Of a stretch of 33,571 bases of DNA, positions 7,519-16,168 are shown piece by piece. The stretch is from positions 133,462-167,032 of the forward strand of contig JBNGIQ010009260.1 of the NCBI GenBank assembly GCA_049999765.1. Direction: 5' to 3'. A program made the translations under genes and the position numbers. The notes under the pieces are model-generated. The model made no database searches. It saw nothing but the letters and a program-made list of their open reading frames with translations, and had not been told where the DNA came from. This stretch comes from Phaeoceros laevis. Lineage: Eukaryota > Anthocerotophyta > Anthocerotopsida > Notothyladales. The stretch's first letter is position 1, and each line of letters starts with the position of its first letter.

Positions 7519-10444
7519 ATGGAAAAACTACTCCATGGATCCGAGAGACTATCGCAAACGTACTTCATGGATCCGAGGGACTGGTGGGATAACAGGGAGA
7601 GCAGAGTAAGTGGCAAGCTGTATGTTTTCAGCCTTTTGTAACTGTTTGAAACCGGTTCTGGACCTAACAATTTGGCGAATTGTTGTGTTTCAGCACCATC
7701 CGAAGTCACCGGACTTGAGTCATGAGAGTACCAACGAGGCGCTTTGGATAGACTCCTCTGATACTCCAGTATGGGTGGCAGGGGCTTTAGAATGGAACAC
7801 GTCATCCAAGAAATCTCATGGACGCATTGAGGATGGTTTTGATTTGGTGTTACCTCAACGAAATGCAGCTTCCTGGACTGCACTCATCTCGCAACATGTC
7901 AAGTCTGGGCAAAGTAGACAGGCTCTCAAAATCTACCAGGAAATGCAAGAGGTTGGAGTTGAGCCAGACTCATTCACCTTCATGGCTGCGTTGAAGGCAT
8001 GCAGGAGCTTGCAAGACCTGGAGAGCACAAAGAAAATTCATGCACAGGTGGTTAAAGGTGGATTTGAGTCAGTGGTTTGTGTGGGGAACATGATGATTGA
8101 CGTATATGGCAAATGTGGAAGGTTGGTGGATGCAAGGCACGTCTTTGACAAGATGCAAGGTCGTAATGTGGTTAGCTGGAATGCAATGATCTTGGGGTAC
8201 GCCCAGGTAGGTAAGGGGGAAGAAGCAATGAAGCTATATGCAGAGATGCAACAGGAAGGTATTGTGCCCAACGACCGGACATTTGTCAGTGCACTCAAGG
8301 CTTGCAGTAGCCTGGAATTGTCGAATGAGGGGAATGATGCAGATAGGAAGAATGTGAAAGAAAGGGGCCTGCAACAAGTCAGAGCTATCCACTCGGCCAT
8401 ACTGCAGAGTGGGTCCGAGTTAACTGTACATGTTGGGACCATGCTGGTGGATGTGTATGCAAAGTGTGGGAGCCTTGTGGATGCTAGGAGTGTGTTTGAG
8501 AAGATGCCTCACCGTAATGTGGTCTCTTGGAATGCTATGATTGCGGGATATGCGCAGATGGAAAAGGGAGAAGAAGCTTTAGCTATGTATTCACGGATGC
8601 AACAAGAAGGAGTGATACCAGATGATAGGACGTTTGTTGGTGCACTGAAGGCATGCAATAGCCTGGCAGCATCGGACCAGGGTGGTGGAAAGCCTGATAA
8701 GCGACAGTACCTGGATCAGGTAAGAGCCATCTACGCAGACATAGTTAAGAGGAAGTTTGAATCGAATGTGTTTGTGGGGACCATGCTGGTGGACGTCTAT
8801 GCAAAGTGTGGGAGCCTTGTGGATGCCAGGCATGTATTTGAAAAGATGCCCAAGCGCAATGTGGTTTCCTGGAATGCCATGATCTTGGGGTATGCCCAGA
8901 CGGAAAAGGGTGAGGAGGCCTTGCAACTTTATAAACGTATGCAGCGTGAAGGTGTGGTTCCAGATGACCGTACATTCGTGGGTGCGCTAAAGGCGTGGAG
9001 TACACTGGCCTTGGTGGAAGAGCCTAGTAAAGGTGATGGGAAGTATATGAAGAAACGTTGCCTGGAGGAAGTCCGAGCCCTCCACCTAGACATAGTTAAC
9101 CGGGGGTTTGTCTCAGCTATGTTTGTGGGGACCATGCTTGTGGATGTATATGCGAAATGTGGTAGCCTGGTGGAAGCCAGGCGTGTTTTTGAGAAGATGC
9201 CCCAGCGTGATGTAGTTTCCTGGAATGCCATGATCCTAGGGTACGCCCAGATGGAAGAAGGTGAACTAGCTCTGCAACTGTATGAACGGATGCAACAGGA
9301 AGGTGTGGCACCAGATGAAGGGACGTTCGTTGGTGCTCTGAAGGCTTGTGGTGTGGTGGCAGGTTTAGAGAAGGGGAAGGAAATTCATGAGCAGATTACC
9401 AGTCTTGGCCTAGAGGGGACTGGCTTGTTTGTGCAAACCTCCCTCATTGACATGTATGGCAAATGTGGCAGCACAGACAAGGCGCAGGAGGTGTTTGATA
9501 CCTTGTCCTCGAGAGATGTTGTTGCATGGAGTGCACTGATTGCAGGACATGCCTACCAGGGAGAGAGTCAGCAGGTCTTTGATCTCTTTCAAAAGATGAG
9601 GCAGGACAGCATACAGCCAGATGGCATCACGTTTATTAGCGTTCTCACAGCCTGCAGTCATGTGGGCTTAGTGGACAAGGGCCAGATGTACTTCGAGACT
9701 ATGAGCAGTGATTTTGGCATCAGCCCCAGCATCGACCACTATACTTGCATGGTTGATCTCCTCGGCCGTGCAGGTCAAGTGGACAAGGCCATGATGCTGG
9801 TAAAGAGGATGCCTTTCCAACCTGACAGTGCAGTATGGCAAACAGTCCTGGCTGCTTGCCGAAAGTGGAAGAATGTGGAGGTTGGACGCCAGGCATTCGA
9901 ATTTGCAGTGAAGTTGGACAAGAATGATGCTGCACCATATGTCTTGATGTCCAACATCTATGCGGCTGCTCAGATGCTGGAGGACGCCAGAGAGGTCAAG
10001 GCAATGAGACTGAAAACCAGGGCCTGGAAGAGGCCAGGACAGAGCTGGTGGACTGACATGGGTGGCACTGTGCATATATTTGTAGTTGGGGATAAGGAGC
10101 ACCCGGAAAGTGAAGACATATATGCAAAGCTGCGGTATCTCATTGCCAAGATGAAGGTGGTAGGATACGTACCCCACCTTGAGTCTGTGCTGCTGGACAT
10201 ACCTGACGACGAGAAGGAGGAAGCCTTGTGTGGGCACAGTGAGAAGCTGGCTATCGCTTATGCCCTGCTGAAGACACCCCCAGGTACAACCATACGTGTG
10301 GTAAAGAATTTGCGGGTGTGCGAGGATTGTCACATGGCCACGGCTCTGATCTCAAAGGTCGAGCAGCGGACTATTATCTGCAGAGACGCAAGCAGGTTTC
10401 ATGTGTACAAAGACGGCAAGTGCTCTTGCGGTGACTACTGGTAA
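7519..10444 (+). CDS. PLS-class PPR-DYW protein with N-terminal PDF-like motif
   Basis: Two exons, 7519-7605 and 7694-10444, encode 945 residues. The intron is GTAAGT...TTTCAG, phase 0, 88 bp. The frame running through the intron would start only at a GTG, so I take the ATG at 7519, first after a TGA at 7507. The spliced N-terminus reads DPRDWWDNRESR then HHPKSPDLSHESTNEALW, resembling the PDF motif of OSB proteins. Then come many PPR motifs (repeating LVDVYAKCGSLVDARHVFEKM and NVVSWNAMILGYAQ), the E/E+ region (about residues 770-860) and a full DYW domain with CGHSEKLA, CEDCH and a terminal GKCSCGDYW. Three consecutive PLS units of 114-117 residues carry a charged insertion. All features for C-to-U editing of organelle RNA are present. 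It lies 276 bp upstream of an HSPA12-like gene, the pair being duplicated downstream. No obvious targeting peptide is seen. Confidence 0.85.
8084..9130 (+). repeat. coding tandem repeats of 342-351 bp (expanded PLS units)
   Basis: The codons for the VGTMLVDVYAKCGS-type segment recur at 8084, 8435, 8777 and 9128, so the units are 351, 342 and 351 bp (117, 114 and 117 residues). A normal PLS triplet is about 102 residues. The extra length is a Lys/Asp/Glu-rich insertion in the L motif of each unit, for example NEGNDADRKNVKERGLQQ. Similarity is high at both DNA and protein level, which points to recent unit duplication or gene conversion. Confidence 0.85.
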
Positions 10445-10500
10445 CTGGTGACACCCATCTGCCAGTCTGCGCACTACAGGGACAAGGAGTGGCTTTGGAC

Positions 10501-10720
10501 AGAAACTCTTGAAGTTTAGTACCTGCTCATTGGGTCTAGACTCTAAAGCCCACAATGTAGTATAAAAGATTCTTGAAGGACCTAACTCTTCAAGGACCTG
10601 ACAGTGAAGCGTAAACCTTACGCCCAGGATACCCGGCGTAAACCGTATAACGCTCCGAGCCTCGGGTACTTTAAGGAGACGCACCTGATTCGAGGCTAGC
10701 CTCTAGTGTGAGTTCTCAAA
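10501..10720 (+). promoter_or_regulatory. putative promoter of the first HSPA12-like gene
   Basis: A TATA-like TATAAAA lies at 10561-10567, overlapping the start of TTCTTGAA at 10570-10577, which fits the TTCnnGAA core of a heat-shock element. At 10586-10623 follows a block beginning CTCTTCAAGGACCTGACA and ending GAAGCGTAAACCTTACGC. The same block recurs upstream of the copy at 16169 (16046-16083) and of the minus-strand copy starting at 24729 (24791-24830). Location 60-140 bp before the ATG fits a core promoter or 5' leader. The heat-shock reading is an inference from a short motif. Confidence 0.4.
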
Positions 10721-12918
10721 ATGGCGGTCCGGGACGCGAGGGTGATTGTCGCGCTCGACTTCGGAACGACATTCTCAGGATACACATATGCCCACAAGAG
10801 ATCGCCGGATGATGTCTACAAGTTCTACGACTGGCCTGATACCAACACCGCAGAAGGAACGCCATACTGTAAGACGCAGACTGGCCAGTACTACGTTCCA
10901 GTGGGAGATGGCAGTTCGGAGTACGAGCTCAAGGAGTGGGGGTGGACGGCGCAGGTGAGCTACACAAATGCGGTCCAGCAGGCTTCCAGGGCTCATCGCC
11001 AGCAAGAGCTTCGTCGGATGAAGAAATTGCGCACGGAATTTGCGGATTTTTCTAGTCAAATAGGTGTCTATATCACCAAATTCAAGCTGCATTTGGCAGG
11101 GGAGGAGAATGTATGTAGAAGTGTCGTCAAGTTGGCCCTCTCACTGCTGAAAGACTGCCTTCCGGCCTGACACCGGAGAGATGCATTTCCGATTATCTGG
11201 CCAAGATCTCCCGCTTTATCATTGAGCAGCTACAGACGACATATGGAGATCACCTGAGCAACAGGGATGTACGTGCTAATCAATTATTGAGCTTGGCTGC
11301 CTGTCGTGTTGAGAATTTTTCGCTGCTTCCTGACATTTTTGAAACGTGCTGACTATTGACATGGAATGGCAGGTGCAGTGGTGCCTGACTGTACCAGCGA
11401 TCTGGGACGACAGCTCGAAACAGAAAATGAAGGCTTGTGCTGAGAGGGCGGGCATGGTGACTGGATTTTTCACTCCCAAAAATGCGGTGGCAAGTCCCCA
11501 CCCGCTGTTGATCATTCTGGAGCCTGAGGCAGCTTCGTTTTACTGCCTGGCCAAGTCCAAAGAGCTTGACCTGAAGGTGAATGACCAGTTTCTGATAGCC
11601 GACGTTGGTGGAGGTAATCATGCGTGCACTCGTCTCTGGTTTCCATGCCTGCTCGGATTCGAAACATTTTGCTTCCAACAGCATCCGAAAGTATCTAGAT
11701 CTGGGTATGCATTAGCTTATACAGTCGTGACCTGAGTTTTTTTGAAGGGTCCGTTTGGTCAGAAATTGTATAGTCGTGCACTGAGGTATACTTCAGGTGA
11801 AATATGCTCATGCAACCCTGGATGGTGATGCTCGACCTCTCACAATCTGATCAGATTGAATGTGAAACATTTGTAGGAACAACCGATATTGTGGTACATG
11901 CAAAAGCCGGCGACGGTCTTAAAGTGAGAGAGGTGCAACCCAGTAGTGGCGGTCTGTGTGGTGGTACTAATGTGGACATGAATTTGTCAACTTCTTGCGG
12001 CGAGAGATTGGCTGCTTGGAGGAATTCGTCAAGGAAAATACTTCTCTGCTCCACAGTCTGCTAGGTCGATGGCAGAAAATCAAAAGCACCTTCGACGGGA
12101 AGGAAGACGTCGTGGAGCTGGATTTGCCTTCGAGGCTGGCAAGTGCATGGGAAAAGTATGATGAGACCAGAAACGTGGAGTCCAGAAGTTCAGGCTACGA
12201 CGAGATCTATTTGACCGCTGTGGACGTCAAAAGGATCTTTGATCCAGTTGTGGAAGAAATCATCTGCCTGATTGATGCCAAGATGACCAAAGAAGTCAAG
12301 GTGCTGATGGTCGTGGGTGGCTTTTCTGCATCCCCCTACCTGATGAAAAGGATCAGAGAGGCTTTCCGTCACCAGGTTCAGAAGATCACTAACCCTGCTG
12401 AGCCAGGTTCTGCCATTTGTCATGGTGCTGTACTGATGGGAATAGCTTCATCCAGTAGCATCGTCTCTAGGATTTCAAAGAAGACTTACGGCACAGACAT
12501 CGTCAGGAAGTTTTACAGCATGGTCGATCCTCCTGACCTGCGTGTAGTCCACGGTGGGGAAGTCGAGTGCATTGATGTATTCTCTTCGTTTGTTTCCAAA
12601 GGTTCTGAGGTGGAAATAGATCAGCGTATCAGCCGAGTTTACTCTCCTTCAGCCTACAACCAGAAAAAGATGGACATTAGCGTGTTCAGTTGCAGTGGAG
12701 ATTCCGTTCCTCGATACGTCACAGATGGAGGAGTGATATGTGGGGGGCGTTTTGAAATGGACATTAGTGAGGGAATGGAGCTACAAGAGGACCGGGAGAT
12801 CAGTATTTCGATGTTCTTTGGCAGATCGGCCATTGAGGTGCAGGCACAGCGGATGAACTTTGGGGACACCACCGCTGTGGAAACACTTCCCATGCTTGTG
12901 CCGTTTCATCACTCGTGA
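10721..12918 (+). pseudogene. HSPA12-like Hsp70 gene, copy A, two frameshifts
   Basis: Three exons by comparison with the intact copy B: 10721-11268, 11373-11613, 11877-12918. The N-terminus has the Hsp70 phosphate-1 motif ([16 protein letters not shown]); exon 2 ends and exon 3 begins around the phosphate-2 motif (ADVGGG / TTDIVVHA); exon 3 has [13 protein letters not shown] (adenosine-binding region). Two defects break the frame. Near 11122-11145 there are 5 extra bases relative to copies B and E, leading to TGA at 11168-11170. At about 11984 one T is missing from a T run (GAATTTGTC against GAATTTTGTC in B), shifting out of the NFVNFLRREIG segment. The rest is well conserved, so decay is recent or the single-base loss is a sequencing error. 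The five-base change is harder to explain that way. Its neighbour upstream, the PPR gene, is intact. Confidence 0.8.
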
Positions 12919-12992
12919 AGTAGGCAATCGTTCACGCCCTACCAATTAAATAGTGACTGAAGTGTCCAGAATACATTCATAGGTGGAATTGA

Positions 12993-13091
12993 GCTGCAAG
13001 AGCTGTATTGTTTTGACAAAATCACATCTTGGACCATGAGAGTGCTGCAAGAGCTGTATTGTATTGACAAAATCACATCTTGGACCATGAG
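12993..13091 (+). repeat. 50-bp tandem direct repeat, two copies
   Basis: GCTGCAAGAGCTGTATTG begins at 12993 and again at 13043, and both copies run through GACAAAATCACATCTTGGAC. They differ by T versus A after TATTG. It lies in the 3' flank of the first HSPA12-like gene. Confidence 0.9.
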
Positions 13092-13122
13092 TCTCCAGTG
13101 GCAAACAGTTTTAACATGGTCT

Positions 13123-13226
13123 AGAGATCGTGTACAGCCTTCAAAGACGAGTATGACGATGACTTTTTANNNNNNNNNNAGAGATCGTGTACAGCCTTCA
13201 AAGACGAGTATGACGATGACTTTTTA
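13123..13226. other. 10-N gap flanked by identical 47-bp sequence
   Basis: The 47 bases at 13123-13169 and at 13180-13226 are identical (both begin AGAGATCGTGTACAGCC and end GATGACTTTTTA), with ten N between. The simplest reading is two contig ends that overlap but were not merged, so the true sequence may contain this segment once. A genuine tandem repeat collapsed by the assembler is the alternative. Confidence 0.85.
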
Positions 13227-13739
13227 CCATGTTTTGTTGCTCTGGAAGTTCTTCCGATGTAGTGGATAGGTTCACGCCTGAAAAGACTACGTGCCGCCAC
13301 AGCCTCCCCACCTTGGGCCTGCTAGACTAATAAGGCCTCGATCTTAAACCATGCGCCTGCATCTCCTGCTCTCCTCCATTGCCCATGCGCGGATTTCACT
13401 CTTCCGCGACTCCTAGCAGCGAGACATGTATGAGCTGCGAAACGCTGCTGCATCACGGGATTGGGCAAGGGCGGTTTGAATCTGGGCCGCTGCGATTGCA
13501 TTTCGCTTTGTTCCGCGAAGACTGGATGCTTGTGACGCGTCGTGAGGGCTTCTTCCAGTTCCCTGCACTCAGACTTCCGGAACTTAGTTTCTGCTAGGCA
13601 TACGCGTGCAAAGGAAGCCAGCTGAGGTTTCCATGGCAGGTTTGTCACGGTGTACTTGGGAAAACCCCAGCAGCGAGTGGAGGAGCAGACAGGGTCCAAA
13701 CGTCTGTGTTGTGTTGTTTGTGGCAAATTTAAAACTACT

Positions 13740-15765
13740 TCACGGATCCGAGAGACCATCGCAAAAGTATTTCATGGATCCCAGAGACTGGTGGGATGTC
13801 ATAACAGGGACAGCAGACTGAGTGGTAAGCTGTATTTTTTAAGACTTCTGTGACAGTCTGCAAGCGTTTCTGGACAGGTCTGACAATTTTTTTTCAGCTC
13901 CATTCAAAGTCTCCGAACTTCAGTCATGAATAAGAGCTCTAACGAGGCGACACCTACGAATGGGTGGCAGGTGCTTTAGAATGGACCACGTCATCCAAGA
14001 AATCTTATGAGCGCATTAGGGATGATTTTGACTTGCTGTTACATCAACAAGATGCAGCTTCCTGGACTGTACTCATCTCGCAACATGTCAAGTCTTCTAC
14101 ACCAACACATAGGTGAACCGGGGTTTCTCTCAGCTATGTTTGCGGGGAGCATGCCGGTGGATGTATATGCGGTAGCCTGGTGGAAGTGTTGGAGCTTGGT
14201 GGATGTTAGGCATTTCTTTGAAACGATGCCTAAGCGAAATGTGGGTTCCTGGAATGCCATATTCTTGGGGGTATCCCGAGATGGAAAAGGGTACAGTGGC
14301 CTTGCAATTGTTTAATCCTGTGCAGCATGAAGGTGTGGTTCCACATGATCATACTTTTGTTGGTGTACGGAAGGCTTGGAGTAAACTAGCCTCGTTAGAC
14401 GTGTACAGGTGATGGGAAGTATGCGAGAAAACGTTGCCTGGACAAGTCAGAGCTCTACACCAACACATAGGTGAACCGGGGTTTCTCTCAGCTACGTTTG
14501 CGGGGAGCATGCCGTTGGATGTATTTGCGGTAGCCTGGTGGAAGTTAGGATTGTTTTTGAGAAGATGCCCACCGTGACGTACTTTCTGGAACATTTGGCA
14601 TGATCCTGGGTTACGCTCAGATGGAAGAAGGTGAACTACCTATGGAATTGTATGAACGGATGCAACAGGAAGGAGTGGCACCAGATGAAGGGTCGTTCGT
14701 TGGTGAGTTGAAGACTTGTGGTGTGGTGGCAGGACTGGATATGGGGCAGGAAATTCACGAGGCGATTACAAGTCTCGGCCTAAGGAACACTGGCCTTATT
14801 TGTGCAACTCCCTCATCGACATGTATGGTAAATTTGGCATGTTGTCGCATATAGGGTGCACTGATTGCAGGACATGCTTACAAGGGAGAGAGTCATCGTG
14901 TCTTTGATTTATTTCAAAAGACGAGGCAGGATAGCATACAACCAGATGGCTTCAAGGTACTTGGCGTCCTCACAGCCTGCAGTCAGATCGGGCTAGTGGA
15001 CAAGGGCCAGTTGTCCTTCGAGACTATGAGCAGCGATTTTGGCATCAGCCCCAGCATCAACCAGTATACTTGCCTGGTTGATCTCCTCAGCCGTGCCGAT
15101 CAAGTGGGCAAGGCGATGATGCTGGTAAAGAAGATGCCTTTCCAACCTGACAGTGCACTTTGGCAATCAGTCCTGGCTGCTTGCCGGAAGTGGAAAATTG
15201 TGGAGGTTGGACGCCTGGCATTCCAATCTGCAGGCGCAGTAAAGTTGGACTAGAGTGATGCTGCACCATATGTCTTGATGTCCAACATCTACACGGCTGC
15301 TTAGATGCTGGAGGACGCCAAGGTCAAGGCAATGAGACACTAGGGCCTGGAAGGGGCCAGGACAGAGCAAGTTGACTGACATGGATGGCGTTGTGCATAT
15401 ATTTCTTGTAGGAGATAAGGAGCACCCGGAAAGTGAAGACATGTATGCAAAGCTGCGGTATCCCATTGCCAAGGTGAAGGTGGTAGGATCTGTACCCCAC
15501 CTTGAGTCTGTGCTGCTGGACATACCTGACGATGAGAAGGAGGAAGCCTTCTGCGGACACAATGAGAAGCTGGCTACCGCTTATGCCCTGCTGAAGACAC
15601 CTCTAGGTACAACCATACGTGTGGTGAAGAACTTGCGTGTGTGCGAGGATTGTCAGATGCATATGACGGCTCTCATCTCAAAGGTGAAGCAGCGAACTAT
15701 TATTTGCAGAGATGCAAGCAGGTTTCATGTGCATAAGGACGGCAAATGCTCTTGGGAGACACTGG
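13740..15765 (+). pseudogene. tandem second copy of the PPR-DYW gene, degraded
   Basis: It is homologous to the gene at 7519-10444 throughout its ends. A relic of exon 1 encodes YFMDPRDWWDV; the intron is recognisable (about 13817-13898, ending TTTTTTTCAG); exon 2 starts KSPNFSHE and hits TAA at once. The central PPR units are deleted: the text jumps from ISQHVKS to a unit like the last inserted one. A segment of about 90 bp (CTACACCAACACATAGGTG onward) occurs at 14097 and again at 14455. Several stops and shifts follow, for example TAG at 15251-15253 and around 15302 and 15341. The DYW region (15444-15765) remains readable, with CGHNEKLA and CEDCQ, but the terminal CSCGDYW is replaced through a frame change by CSWETLV. 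It cannot encode a full editing factor. Confidence 0.9.
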
Positions 15766-16168
15766 TGACTCCAGTCTGCCAGTTCCAACTGTTATGCTCT
15801 TTACAGGGACGAAAGGGAAGGCAACACAAGTGACAGGAATTTCAAAAAACCTTGTGAGCTGCTGCTCCAGGATCTGCGTAACATGCAATTGCAAGCCCCT
15901 ATCTGGAGCTAGACTGCTTAGCAGCAGCACACACGGATAGCCACAAAGTATCTGTACCGGAGAGTCACAGTGATCAGCCGTTAGGCATCGCATCAAACGA
16001 TGCGCCAGAAGCAGCCTCTCGAGCAGAAACTGTTGAAGTACCGGCCTCTTGAAGTACCTGACACTGAAGCGTAAAGCTTACTCTCAGGGGCCTTATTACG
16101 CTGCGGCCTCATTACGCTGCGGCCTCTTAAAGCTGCGGTGTGGTGCAAGCTTCCAGTTACTTTTCAAG
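15766..16168 (+). promoter_or_regulatory. upstream region of HSPA12-like copy B
   Basis: This 400-bp spacer has no gene. It repeats the block seen before copy A: CTCTTGAAGTACCTGACA at 16046 through GAAGCGTAAAGCTTAC to 16083, ending 86 bp before the ATG. CAGAAACTGTTGAAGT just upstream also matches copy A (CAGAAACTCTTGAAGT). A 16-bp unit, ATTACGCTGCGGCCTC, is repeated in tandem at about 16095-16127. The shared block is likely promoter or 5' leader inherited by duplication; its function is untested. Confidence 0.4.

Larger units (their letters stand above)
12919..13417. other. spacer between tandem modules with short repeats and a gap
   Basis: No gene is visible. It holds a 50-bp direct repeat (12993-13091, unit starting GCTGCAAGAGCTGTATTGT, one mismatch seen) and a 47-bp identical pair on each side of the 10-N gap. 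It separates the end of the first HSPA12-like gene from the second copy of the PPR 5' region. Confidence 0.7.

Noticed and set aside
7610-7693. Start of the intact PPR protein at 7610
   Set aside because: The codon there is GTG and the stretch lies inside a well-formed intron; the upstream exon with ATG at 7519 is conserved in the tandem copy as coding-like sequence.
9668-10333. 221-residue open frame on the minus strand
   Set aside because: It is antisense to the E/DYW region of the intact PPR gene; the composition mirrors the coding strand and no family is recognisable.
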